From an uncultured Pelagibacteraceae bacterium (GTDB lineage Bacteria; Pseudomonadota; Alphaproteobacteria; Pelagibacterales; Pelagibacteraceae): DNA of 64,000 nucleotides. The notes under the pieces are model-generated. The model was not told where the DNA came from, did not search any database, and saw only the letters and a program-made list of their open reading frames with translations. Positions 44,201 through 52,988 of the stretch are shown here, one piece after another (the first letter of the stretch is position 1; the number at the start of each line of letters is the position of its first letter). The DNA is taken from NCBI GenBank assembly GCA_902598125.1, contig CACKAJ010000001.1, forward strand, positions 310,001-374,000. Direction: 5' to 3'. Made by a program: the position numbers and the translations under genes.

Positions 44201-46535
44201 ATGATGCTCTTAAAGATTTATTCCTAGAGTTTATGAAACCAAATATAAAGAGAGAAATTAAAGCAAAAGGGTAAACAATAGCTTTATTCGGTCTTTCTGG
44301 ATTTTCAATTTTAAAATTACTTATGATGTCACCCATTTGAATACCAGATTTTTTTGCCTCCCCTTTCCAATTTAATTTATCAACGGTAAGTTGGTCATTC
44401 TGATCTACTAATGTCACTCCGTATTCTTCAAGATTGTAATCATTTTCAAACTTCCCTTTATCAATAACAAATAATTTATATCTTTCGCCGTATTCAGTAA
44501 TTCGAGTGACTTTTATGTGCACTTCTTTTGAGGGATCAAAAGATAAATTTTGAATACTTTCTGCTGAAAGATTTTGCTCATTAAATTTTGGATAGAATTT
44601 ACCTAATACATAATCTGGAGCTAAAAAAGATAAAGATATTATTAAAAAAGCTACAGTCTCGTACCACCTTAATTTATTTATGAACCATTGTTGTGTTGCT
44701 GCAGTGAAAACTAAAATACCTATTAATGAAGTGACTATCACCAATAGTGCCTGCCAGATACTGTCTACTCCAATTAATAAAAGTTCATGGTTAAATAAGA
44801 AGACGATCGGTAAAATTCCTGTTCTTAAACTATACCATATAGCTTGAAGTCCCGTTCTTAATGGATCGCCGCCGGAAATTGCTGCTGCTGCATAAGATGC
44901 TAAACCAACAGGTGGTGTGACATCTGCCATTAAACCAAAATAAAATACGAACAAATGAACTGCTATTAATGGAAAAATAAAACCTGAAGCATTTCCAACA
45001 TCAACTAATACTGTAGCCATTAATGATGCTACAACCACGTAGTTTGCAGTTGTAGGAAGGCCCATACCGAGAAGTAAACAAAGTATGATAGTTAATAAAA
45101 TTAATATAATTACATTATCTCTTGCAATTGTCTCGATGACTATAATTAAATTAGTGCTCAGTCCTGTAGATCCAACTGCACCTACTATTATACCTGCGGT
45201 AGCAATCGCTATTCCAACTCCAACCATATTAATCGCACCTTTTTGAAGGCCAACAATAGTTTGGTTCCACCACTCAATTAAGCCAATTTTATAATCTGAA
45301 TTTTTAATAATACGATTTATTAAATTCACTAAAATTAAAGAGATGGTTGCATAAAAAATTGAAAAACCTGCCGTATATCTCATGTAAACAAGTAAAAAAA
45401 TTAAAACAAAGATTGGTATTAGAAAATGTAATCCAGATAAAAAGGTTTTCTTAAGATGAGGTACGTCTGCATCATCCATTCCTTTAAGTCCTAATTTAAG
45501 AGCCTCTAGATGGGATATATAAAATAAAGCAATGTACGAGATAATAGCTGGTAAAAAAGCATGTTTGACAACTTCAAAATAAGTAACACCGATAAAACTT
45601 GCCATGACGAAAGCTGCAGCTCCCATAACCGGCGGCATAATTTGACCATTTACAGATGATGAAACTTCAATTGCTCCTGCTTTCTCTTGAGAGAAACCAG
45701 TTTTTTTCATTATAGGAATCGTAAAAGTTCCAGTAGTAACGGTGTTAGCAATTGAAGAACCTGAAATCATACCTGTCATTCCAGAACCTAAAATAGCAGC
45801 TTTAGCTGGCCCTCCTCGCATCTTACCAACCATTGCGAAAGCTAAATCTAAAAAATATTTTCCTCCACCTGCGGTTTCTAATAATGCTCCAAAAAGAACG
45901 AATAAAAATATAAAATCAACAGAAACACCAATAGGTATTCCAAAAATAGCCTCTTGATCAAACCATTGAAAGCCAACTAGTCTTTTGACAGATAGACCAC
46001 CGTGAGAAATAATATCTGGTGCATATTTGCCAAAATAAGAAAATAAAAGAAAACAGATGGCAATTATTACTAATGGTAATCCGATGGCTCTTCTTGTGGC
46101 CTCTAAAAGTATTAAAATACCTGTTGCCCCAATAATAAGCTCTACAGGAACTTTAAATCCGAATATCTCTTTGACTAAAAGTATCCCGCCCCTATTAACA
46201 AGATCATCATAAAAAAAATAAATATAAAGACAACAGAATGCAGCGACAATACTTATAAGAATATCAAAAACTGATATTTTCTTTCCTCGTACAACAGGAA
46301 AAATTAAAAATGTAAGTGTAAGTGCGAAACCTAAATGTATTGCTCTAGCAGGCAAACCTTTGAACATTCCAAAGTTAAACCAAAAGGGGAAAGGAGAAGC
46401 ATACCAAAGCTGAAACAATGTCCAGAGAATAGCTATGCCGAAAACTATTTTTAAATGTATGCCTGATAAATTACGTGTTGGAGAAATATCTTCTTGAATT
46501 TTGTCTTTAATCTTACTTTGAATAGTTTGATTCAT
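44199..46535 (-). CDS. TRAP transporter fused permease subunit (TAXI type) with C-terminal DUF3394-like domain
   Basis: A 778-residue fusion of the small (DctQ-like, 4 TM) and large (DctM-like, 12 TM) TRAP membrane subunits, the form that works with TAXI binding proteins for Na+-driven uptake of organic acids or similar solutes. DctM-like motifs include GSGMTGMISGSSIANTVTTG (about 250-269) and LGMGLPTTANYVV. After the last permease helices, residues about 660-750 form a soluble PDZ-like/DUF3394 segment (GEAKKSGIQMGDIISNF) and a final TM anchor. The partner binding protein is directly upstream, separated by a terminator hairpin. Confidence 0.93.
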   Translation of the reverse strand: MNQTIQSKIKDKIQEDISPTRNLSGIHLKIVFGIAILWTLFQLWYASPFPFWFNFGMFKGLPARAIHLGFALTLTFLIFPVVRGKKISVFDILISIVAAFCCLYIYFFYDDLVNRGGILLVKEIFGFKVPVELIIGATGILILLEATRRAIGLPLVIIAICFLLFSYFGKYAPDIISHGGLSVKRLVGFQWFDQEAIFGIPIGVSVDFIFLFVLFGALLETAGGGKYFLDLAFAMVGKMRGGPAKAAILGSGMTGMISGSSIANTVTTGTFTIPIMKKTGFSQEKAGAIEVSSSVNGQIMPPVMGAAAFVMASFIGVTYFEVVKHAFLPAIISYIALFYISHLEALKLGLKGMDDADVPHLKKTFLSGLHFLIPIFVLIFLLVYMRYTAGFSIFYATISLILVNLINRIIKNSDYKIGLIEWWNQTIVGLQKGAINMVGVGIAIATAGIIVGAVGSTGLSTNLIIVIETIARDNVIILILLTIILCLLLGMGLPTTANYVVVASLMATVLVDVGNASGFIFPLIAVHLFVFYFGLMADVTPPVGLASYAAAAISGGDPLRTGLQAIWYSLRTGILPIVFLFNHELLLIGVDSIWQALLVIVTSLIGILVFTAATQQWFINKLRWYETVAFLIISLSFLAPDYVLGKFYPKFNEQNLSAESIQNLSFDPSKEVHIKVTRITEYGERYKLFVIDKGKFENDYNLEEYGVTLVDQNDQLTVDKLNWKGEAKKSGIQMGDIISNFKIENPERPNKAIVYPFALISLFIFGFINSRNKSLRAS

Positions 46536-46561
46536 TTCGTTTAAGATACATTATTATAAAA

Positions 46562-46591
46562 AAAAAGGCCCAAAAAATATTGGGCCTTTTT
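46562..46591 (-). terminator. Intra-operon terminator between TAXI binding protein and permease
   Basis: AAAAAGGCCCAA (46562-46573) pairs perfectly with TTGGGCCTTTTT (46580-46591) around a six-base loop. On the minus strand the stem's T side continues into more Ts (46560 and below). Placed just after the binding-protein stop and 27 bases before the permease ATG, it should make most transcripts carry only the binding protein. Confidence 0.85.
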
Positions 46592-46612
46592 CAATTAAAC
46601 TAAAAAGTTGAA

Positions 46613-47617
46613 TTACATTAATCCAGCTTCTTTGTAGTACTTAATTGCACCTGGATGTAATGGAGCCGATAAACCATCAGCTATCATATTTTTCTTTTCC
46701 AGAGGTCCAAAAGCAGGGTGTTGAGCTCTGAAGTCATCAAAGTTCTCCATTACCGCTTTTGTTACTAAGTATACAAGTTCCTCAGAAACATCTGCACTTG
46801 TAACAACTGTAGCTTTTACACCAAACGTTGTAGCGTCTTTTTTCTGATTAGAATAAGTTCCTTTTGGAATTACAGCTTTTGCATAGTAGTCAGCTCCGTC
46901 AATTAAACCTTGAACCGGCGCACCAGTTAAGTTGATTGGGCTAGCTTTTGCTTTACAAGTTGCTGCTTGCTCCATAGCTCCATTAGGAAATCCAACTGAA
47001 TATCCAAACGCATCTATTTTACCATCGCAAAGAGCTTTAACTTGTTCAGAAGAAGTAAGTTCAGTAGTTGCTTTGAACATACTCATATCTGCTCCCATTG
47101 CTTTCATAAGTTCTTCCATAGTTCCTCTTTGACCAGAACCTGGGTTACCTATGTTTACTGTTTTTCCTTTTAGGCCTTTGAAATTTTTAATTCCAGATTT
47201 TTTACTTGCCCAAATTTGGAAAGGTTCATTGTGGACAGAAAATACAGCTCTTAAATTGCTAAACTGTTTTCCTTCCCATTTGCTTGAACCATTGTAAGCA
47301 TGATACTGCCAGTCTGACTGAGCAACACCAAATTGAAACTCACCATCTTTGATTTGTCCAATATTGTAGTTAGAACCACCTGTAGAAGGTGCAGTACATC
47401 TATATGCTTTAGCTGTACCTTTTTTTCTACCGTGATCAGCACTTATTGCTGACTTGTGTAACATTTTACAGATAGCATTACCTGTTTGGAAGTATACTCC
47501 AGTAGGTCCGCCTGTTCCTATTGTAAAGAACTCTGCTGATTTTGCGATTGAAGTGAATGGGCTTGAAAAAGCTATCATTACTAAAAACGCTGAAATCATT
47601 GATATCATTTTTTTCAT
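46613..47617 (-). CDS. TAXI-family TRAP transporter solute-binding protein
   Basis: A 334-residue periplasmic binding protein. A signal peptide spans about residues 1-28; the mature start FFTIGTGGPTGVYFQTGNAICK is the TAXI hallmark (positions 31-52), and FGVAQSDWQYHAY and GNPGSGQRGTMEELM are conserved ligand-site regions. Ligand unknown (TAXI proteins are linked to glutamate, 2-oxoglutarate or other organic acids). An AAGGAT ribosome-binding site lies about 8 bases before the ATG, and a promoter with an overlapping palindrome is at 47638-47672. Confidence 0.94.
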   Translation of the reverse strand: MKKMISMISAFLVMIAFSSPFTSIAKSAEFFTIGTGGPTGVYFQTGNAICKMLHKSAISADHGRKKGTAKAYRCTAPSTGGSNYNIGQIKDGEFQFGVAQSDWQYHAYNGSSKWEGKQFSNLRAVFSVHNEPFQIWASKKSGIKNFKGLKGKTVNIGNPGSGQRGTMEELMKAMGADMSMFKATTELTSSEQVKALCDGKIDAFGYSVGFPNGAMEQAATCKAKASPINLTGAPVQGLIDGADYYAKAVIPKGTYSNQKKDATTFGVKATVVTSADVSEELVYLVTKAVMENFDDFRAQHPAFGPLEKKNMIADGLSAPLHPGAIKYYKEAGLM

Positions 47618-47637
47618 GTGTACATCCTTTTGTTAGT

Positions 47638-47652
47638 TAGTTAATTTAACTA
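47638..47652. promoter_or_regulatory. Palindrome over the -10 of the TAXI promoter
   Basis: TAGTTAA-T-TTAACTA is a perfect 7+7 palindrome with one centre base. It covers the predicted -10 hexamer (47644-47649), the position expected for a repressor. Its AT content makes a chance origin possible. Confidence 0.45.
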
Positions 47653-47672
47653 CGTTATTGAATTGAGGTCAA
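47644..47672 (-). promoter_or_regulatory. Promoter for the TAXI transporter genes
   Basis: Minus-strand TTGACC (47667-47672) and TTAAAT (47644-47649) are separated by 17 bases, with the ribosome-binding site AAGGAT following about 15 bases later. The promoter sits in the 63-base gap after the aminotransferase gene, so the transporter can be expressed separately from it. Confidence 0.55.
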
Positions 47673-47680
47673 AGAGATTC

Positions 47681-48919
47681 TTATAAATTTTTAACCCAAT
47701 TTGACAATTTAGAAACACCTTCAACTACATTTGGGGCATGCTTTTTGATCATTTCATCATCTATCATTTTACAGTTTGTAACGTTTCTGAAAAAATCTAT
47801 ACCATCGAAATCAGTATAACTTAGTCTTGTTAACATTTTTTTTGGTTTAAAACCAAAATCTGATCCCGGCAACATCGCTACTCCAGTTTCACTTAAAATT
47901 GCTTCACACAAATCTGAAGATGTTTTATATTTTTTATTTTTAAATTCTGGCATTAAATAAAATGCTCCTTGAGGAGGAGCTATTAAGATTTTATTTGATT
48001 TAAGATTATTATAAACATAATTGCCAACTGCTTGCAAAATAGCCCTAACTTTAAGTTTGTATATTTCGTGTTCGTGAGCGTAAGCTTCTACTGAAGCGTA
48101 TTGTGTGGGTGTATTAACTGTCGAATAAGACTCGCTGGCTAGTGACTTTAAACTTTTTAAAAATTCAGTTAATTTTTTAGGTACAGCTAAAAATCCAAGT
48201 CTCCATCCACCGGCCCCACACCATTTACTTAATCCTCCCGTTATAAAAGTTAATTCAGGATAAAATTTCGATATAGAATTATACTCGTTTGAAAATGTAA
48301 GGTCAGTGTAAATTTCGTCTGACAAAACCATAATTTTATATTTTTTTGCTACTTTTGCTAATTCCTCTAGATTTTCACAAACAGATCCGGATGGATTGTT
48401 GGGAGAATTAAGAATTAAAATTAAATTCTTTTTTTTTCCAACAGATTTAATTTTTTTTTCAAGTTCTTTTCCAGTTGGGAACCAATTATTTTCTCTAGAT
48501 GTTTCTAACCAATGTACTTTATTTGAACCTATTTCTGCTTGAGGTTCATATGAAACCCAACCAGGAGCGGGAATAATAATTTCTCCGTTAAATGCTATAT
48601 GTATTAATAGCATCGCCTCTTTAGAACCAGGCGTAATTAATATATTTTCTTTTGGATATTCGTTTCCTGTTCTATTGAATAAGTATTTTGAGATATTTTC
48701 TCTTAATTCAGGCAATCCTTGAATTGGTAAATACTCTTTTCTATGAGCATTTTTTTTTAACGCATCTACAATTTTTTCTGGAACTGGAAACGGTGATTGA
48801 CCAAAACCAAATTGATATACCTTTTTCCCGTTAGAAATTAATTCTTTTGACTTTTCGTTTATTACAAGTGTAGAAGACTCTTTAAGTTTTAAAATTTTTT
48901 TTTTTACCTTAGAAGACAT
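47681..48919 (-). CDS. Class I/II aminotransferase
   Basis: A 412-residue PLP-dependent fold type I aminotransferase. The PLP lysine is in GGLSKWCGAGGWRLGF (about 228-243) and the SPNNPSG substrate/PLP motif is near 168-174; DEIYTDL supplies the PLP aspartate and tyrosine, and the C-terminal arginine motif is TRLSY. It is related to aspartate/aromatic aminotransferases, with specificity unresolved. It is upstream of the TAXI binding protein on the same strand, so its substrate may be linked to the imported solute, though the transporter has its own promoter. Confidence 0.88.
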   Translation of the reverse strand: MSSKVKKKILKLKESSTLVINEKSKELISNGKKVYQFGFGQSPFPVPEKIVDALKKNAHRKEYLPIQGLPELRENISKYLFNRTGNEYPKENILITPGSKEAMLLIHIAFNGEIIIPAPGWVSYEPQAEIGSNKVHWLETSRENNWFPTGKELEKKIKSVGKKKNLILILNSPNNPSGSVCENLEELAKVAKKYKIMVLSDEIYTDLTFSNEYNSISKFYPELTFITGGLSKWCGAGGWRLGFLAVPKKLTEFLKSLKSLASESYSTVNTPTQYASVEAYAHEHEIYKLKVRAILQAVGNYVYNNLKSNKILIAPPQGAFYLMPEFKNKKYKTSSDLCEAILSETGVAMLPGSDFGFKPKKMLTRLSYTDFDGIDFFRNVTNCKMIDDEMIKKHAPNVVEGVSKLSNWVKNL

Positions 48920-48934
48920 TTTTGCTTTAAATTA

Positions 48935-48964
48935 CCTATACGGGGACTGCCTATTAGAAGTCAA
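48935..48964 (-). promoter_or_regulatory. Possible promoter for the aminotransferase gene
   Basis: Minus-strand TTGACT (48959-48964) and TATAGG (48935-48940) are 18 bases apart and the ATG follows about 20 bases later. The -35 lies in one arm of a 7-base inverted repeat, GTCAAAT (48960-48966) / ATTTGAC (48986-48992). Supported by spacing only. Confidence 0.4.
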
Positions 48965-49075
48965 ATCAATTGTTAAAATTGGAACATTTGACAAAACGAT
49001 TCGGTCATGTTTTAATCTTACTTTGTTCTCAATTTTGATCTACATATAGTATAAAAAAAATTACCTAGCACAAAT

Positions 49076-51541
49076 ATGAATTCCTACTCATCAAAAATCA
49101 TAGCACTCCTTGGACCTACTAACACTGGGAAGACTTATGTGGCTATTGAAAAGATGCTGGAATTTAAGACAGGTATTTTTGGCTTACCTTTAAGGCTTTT
49201 AGCGAGAGAGGTTTATGATAAATGCGTAAATAAAGTCGGGTTAGAAAAAGTTGCTTTAATAACTGGAGAAGAAAAAATAATTCCAAGCTCAGCCTGTTAT
49301 TTTATTTGCACTGTTGAGTCGATGCCTAAAAACAAATCAGTAGATTTTGTTGCAATTGACGAAATACAGATGTGTGCAGATAGAGAAAGAGGTCATATTT
49401 TTACAGAGCGATTATTAGAGTCGCGGGGAACAAAATTAACTATGTTTCTTGGCTCCCAAGTCATGGCAAAAATTATTGATGAACTAGTTAAAGACGTGGA
49501 ATTCGAAAAAAAAGAGAGATATTCAAAGTTAAGTTATTCTGGAATTAAAAAAATTTCTAGATTAGATCGAAAAGTTGCAATTATAGCTTTCTCTATAGAA
49601 GAAGTTTATGCAATCGCAGAATTAGTAAGACGTCAAAAAGGTGGAGCTGCAGTGATAATGGGTTCTTTAAGTCCTAAAACAAGAAATTCTCAAGTAGGTT
49701 TATATCAGTCAGGTGATGTTGATTATCTTATTGCTACAGATGCAATTGGAATGGGTTTAAATATGGATATCAATGAAATTTATTTTTCAAATTTAAAAAA
49801 ATTTGACGGAAAAAAAACAAGACGACTTAATTTAATCGAAATGTCACAAATTGCTGGTAGAGCTGGAAGATATAAAAATGATGGTGGATTTGGAACAACG
49901 GGAGATTGTGAAACTTTAAATTCAGATGAAATCGAAAAGATTGAAAAACATCATCTCCCAGATACTAAAACAATTTATTGGAGAAACTCTAAATTAGATT
50001 TTAGTAATCCAGAAAAATTGATCACCTCCCTTGAATTGAAACCAGAAAAAAGAAATCTTCTCAGAACTAATGACTCGCTTGATGAAAGTGTATTGAGGTT
50101 TTTTCTCAAAAAAGGTTCAAATAATATTATCTATCATAAAAATTTAGAACTATTATGGGAATGTTGTCAAATACCAGACTTTGAGAAAAAAGCTTACGGA
50201 CAACATATTAATGTTATCGATAAGGTTTTCCAATTTCTCTCTATGCGAAAAAATAGAATTCCAAACACTTTTATGAAAGAACAACTTAAGGGTTTAGAAC
50301 GGGATCACGGCAATGTAGATTTATTATCTCATCGACTATCAAACGTTAGAACTTGGTCTTACGTTGCTAATAAGAAAAATTGGGTAGAGAATGCAGATTA
50401 TTGGGTACAATTAACAAAAAATATTGAAGACAAGTTATCTGATAAATTACACACTGAGTTAACAAAAAGTTTTATCGACAAAAAAATAAGTATACTTTCA
50501 AGAAGTTTAAAGCAAGATCTTGTTTTAAATACTGAAATTAATGAAGATAATAAAGTTTATATTGATGGACAACTAATCGGTGAACTTAAAGGGCTAAAAT
50601 TTTTAATTGAGGTTACGTCAAAAACTCTAGATACAGACATTAAATCTATTAAAAAAGCTGCAAGAAAAGGTGTTGAAAAAGAACTCGTCAAAAGAGTTGA
50701 CGAAATATTAGAAAAAACAGAAATCAAAATGAATAATGAAAATAATATTATTTGGAAAAAACAACCAATTGCTAGACTAAAAAAAGGTAATGATTACCTT
50801 AATCCACAAATAGATATTATTGCTGACGAATCACTAACTTTAGAGTCTAAAGAAAAATTAAATACATTTTTATCAAAATGGTTAAATGATTACACAAATG
50901 AAGTATTAGGTGATCTAATAAAATTAACAAAACATAAGATTAATAATCAATATCTGAGAGGTTTAGTATTTCAACTTTATGAAAATAATGGAGTAATAAA
51001 AAGAAGCGATGTAGATAAAATTGTAAGATCAATACCTGCTGAAGAGAGAAAAAAATTATGGGGCATGGGTATAAAGATTGGAAGATATCATATCTATTTG
51101 CCTAAAATGCTTAAACCAAAAGCAGTGGAATTTAGAATAAATTTATGGAAAATATTTCATAATTTATCTGACAAAAATAAAATTCCCAAATCTGGGTTAA
51201 ATTTTTTATCTGACACCTCTTTAGAAAAGAATTTTCTTTTATTGTGTGGATTTGAAAAATTTAGAGAATTTTTCGTAAGAATTGACATACTTGAGAAATT
51301 ATTTCTTAAAATACTGAATAATACTAAAGATAAAAAATTCAAAATTAACTCTGAAATGATGAATTTACTAGGCTGTTCTAAAGAAAATTTTTATAAATTA
51401 ATGACTTATATGAATTATAAAAAAGATAAAAACGTTGATACTTATATATTTAAGGGCGAAAAGAAAAAAAGAGAGAAAATAATACAATTTGACAAAAAAG
51501 AAAATCCATTTAATAAACTTCTCTCTTTAAATATAAAATAG
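49076..51541 (+). CDS. SUV3-like DExH-box RNA helicase
   Basis: An 821-residue superfamily 2 helicase like mitochondrial SUV3 and its alphaproteobacterial relatives. Motif I is GPTNTGKTY (residues 14-22), motif II AIDEIQMC (about 98-105), and motif VI QIAGRAGRY (about 257-265). The C-terminal 450 residues are helical and Lys-rich. SUV3 unwinds RNA for degradation; a role in RNA turnover is inferred here. TerB-like, FdxA and CarD genes follow with no gaps, forming one operon. Confidence 0.9.
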   Translation: MNSYSSKIIALLGPTNTGKTYVAIEKMLEFKTGIFGLPLRLLAREVYDKCVNKVGLEKVALITGEEKIIPSSACYFICTVESMPKNKSVDFVAIDEIQMCADRERGHIFTERLLESRGTKLTMFLGSQVMAKIIDELVKDVEFEKKERYSKLSYSGIKKISRLDRKVAIIAFSIEEVYAIAELVRRQKGGAAVIMGSLSPKTRNSQVGLYQSGDVDYLIATDAIGMGLNMDINEIYFSNLKKFDGKKTRRLNLIEMSQIAGRAGRYKNDGGFGTTGDCETLNSDEIEKIEKHHLPDTKTIYWRNSKLDFSNPEKLITSLELKPEKRNLLRTNDSLDESVLRFFLKKGSNNIIYHKNLELLWECCQIPDFEKKAYGQHINVIDKVFQFLSMRKNRIPNTFMKEQLKGLERDHGNVDLLSHRLSNVRTWSYVANKKNWVENADYWVQLTKNIEDKLSDKLHTELTKSFIDKKISILSRSLKQDLVLNTEINEDNKVYIDGQLIGELKGLKFLIEVTSKTLDTDIKSIKKAARKGVEKELVKRVDEILEKTEIKMNNENNIIWKKQPIARLKKGNDYLNPQIDIIADESLTLESKEKLNTFLSKWLNDYTNEVLGDLIKLTKHKINNQYLRGLVFQLYENNGVIKRSDVDKIVRSIPAEERKKLWGMGIKIGRYHIYLPKMLKPKAVEFRINLWKIFHNLSDKNKIPKSGLNFLSDTSLEKNFLLLCGFEKFREFFVRIDILEKLFLKILNNTKDKKFKINSEMMNLLGCSKENFYKLMTYMNYKKDKNVDTYIFKGEKKKREKIIQFDKKENPFNKLLSLNIK

Positions 51542-51928
51542 ATGAGTAAACTAGATAAAAATAGTATTATTGGTTTGGCGGCTTTACTTGTTCATGCTGC
51601 GAATATTGATGAAATTTATTCAAATCACGAAAAGGAATTAATTAAAGATTTTATTAAATCATATTTAAAAAATGATGACTCTGAAGAAATTTTGAAAAAA
51701 GCTGAAGATATAGAAAGTAACTCAAATCAATTACTTAATTATACAAATATTATTAAACAAAACTCTACAGATATAAAAAAAGATATTATTGAACACCTTT
51801 GGAAAGTAATTATTTCAGACAATACGGTGGATCAATACGAGTCTAACTTGATGAGAAGAATTTGTGGTCTAATATATTTTCCCGATAAAGAGTGTGCAGA
51901 AATTAAACTTAAATTGTTAAATAAATAA
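51542..51928 (+). CDS. TerB-like protein
   Basis: A 128-residue helical, acidic protein resembling the TerB family: [23 protein letters not shown] near the N-terminus (positions 12-34) with conserved acidic residues, and a second similar segment [19 protein letters not shown]. TerB domains bind metal in some proteins; the function is not established. The ATG immediately follows the helicase stop and the stop shares a base with fdxA, so it is translationally embedded in the helicase-ferredoxin-CarD operon. Confidence 0.8.
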   Translation: MSKLDKNSIIGLAALLVHAANIDEIYSNHEKELIKDFIKSYLKNDDSEEILKKAEDIESNSNQLLNYTNIIKQNSTDIKKDIIEHLWKVIISDNTVDQYESNLMRRICGLIYFPDKECAEIKLKLLNK

Positions 51929-52269
51929 TGACTTATATTGTTAAAGATGAATGTATTAAATGTAAACTGACTGATTGTGTAGAGGTCTGTCCAGTAGATT
52001 GTTTTTATGAGGGTGAAAATATGCTTGTGATCAATCCAGATGAATGTATTGATTGTGGTGTTTGTGAACCCGAATGCCCGATTGATGCTATTAAAGCTGA
52101 CACTGATGAGAGTGTAAAAGATATGGAAAAATGGTTGTTGCTAAATAAAAAGTTTTCTGCAATATGGCCTAATATTTCAAAAAAAAAAGAGCCTATGCCT
52201 GAACACGAAAAATTTAAAGAAATTAAAAATAAGTACGATAAACACTTTTCTGAAAAACCAGGAAAATAA
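51928..52269 (+). CDS. fdxA: 7Fe-type ferredoxin (FdxA)
   Basis: A 113-residue ferredoxin. [18 protein letters not shown] (about 9-26) and [12 protein letters not shown] (about 40-51) hold cysteines in the 3Fe-4S plus 4Fe-4S arrangement, and the C-terminal extension is the FdII type seen across alphaproteobacteria. It carries electrons in the cytoplasm; the partner enzyme is not known. Overlaps the TerB-like gene by one base; carD follows by two bases. Confidence 0.94.
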   Translation: MTYIVKDECIKCKLTDCVEVCPVDCFYEGENMLVINPDECIDCGVCEPECPIDAIKADTDESVKDMEKWLLLNKKFSAIWPNISKKKEPMPEHEKFKEIKNKYDKHFSEKPGK

Positions 52270-52271
52270 AT

Positions 52272-52937
52272 ATGCCAAAAAAGAAAAAAGTAAAAAAATC
52301 GAAAAAAGTAAAAAAAACGAAATTACAAAACAAGATAAAACCATCAGCTAAAACTTTAGATAAAAAAAACACTTTATCAGGAGTAGAAGAAAAGCCTGAA
52401 ATAAAAAAAGTTAAAAAACAACCCACAGAAAAACGAATTTATAATTTAAAAGATTTCGTAGTTTATCCTAAGCATGGGGTAGGTAAAATAACTGCTATTG
52501 AAAAAGCAAAAATTGGAGAAATAGACATTCAATTTTATAAAATATTAGTTGAGAAAGAAAAACTAACTTTAACAGTTCCTATAAATCAACAGTCAAAGTT
52601 AAGACCGATAGCCTCAATTAATCAAATAAATAAATGTATATCTATATTAAAAACAAAACCAAAAATAAAAAGAACAATGTGGAGCAGGCGTGCTCAAGAA
52701 TATGATCAAAAAATTAATTCTGGTAAAATATATGAGCTAGCTGAGGTAGTAAAAGATTTAAATAAGAATACCGATATCATTGCAGATCAATCCTATTCTG
52801 AAAGACAGTTGTTTGAGAAAGCTTATGAGCGATTAAAATCAGAGTTTGAAGCAGTTCTACAAGTAAGTCCTGACGATGTTCAAAAAAAAATGGATAAAGC
52901 TTTAGGAAGAACGAATATTTCTGAAAACACTGAATAA
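52272..52937 (+). CDS. carD: CarD-family transcription factor with Lys-rich N-terminal tail
   Basis: A 221-residue CarD/TRCF-domain protein. The CarD domain starts near residue 56 (IYNLKDFVVYPKHGVGKI) and binds RNA polymerase beta to stabilise open complexes at promoters; the helical C-terminal region (about 120-215) contacts DNA. Residues 1-55 are a highly basic, disordered tail rich in Lys, longer than the short N-terminus I recall for alphaproteobacterial CarD (not searched). A bidirectional terminator at 52940-52974 follows and the convergent polybasic peptide gene lies just beyond. Confidence 0.9.
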   Translation: MPKKKKVKKSKKVKKTKLQNKIKPSAKTLDKKNTLSGVEEKPEIKKVKKQPTEKRIYNLKDFVVYPKHGVGKITAIEKAKIGEIDIQFYKILVEKEKLTLTVPINQQSKLRPIASINQINKCISILKTKPKIKRTMWSRRAQEYDQKINSGKIYELAEVVKDLNKNTDIIADQSYSERQLFEKAYERLKSEFEAVLQVSPDDVQKKMDKALGRTNISENTE

Positions 52938-52939
52938 AA

Positions 52940-52974
52940 AAACGCCCTTCTTAAAATATTTAAAAAGGGCGTTT
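52940..52974. terminator. Bidirectional terminator between carD and the polybasic peptide gene
   Basis: AAACGCCCTT (52940-52949) pairs perfectly with AAGGGCGTTT (52965-52974) around a 15-base loop. On the minus strand the stem is followed by seven Ts, the stronger polarity, which ends the tiny minus-strand gene; on the plus strand GTTTAGTT follows, adequate for carD. Confidence 0.8.
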
Positions 52975-52988
52975 AGTTAAAGAGAAAA

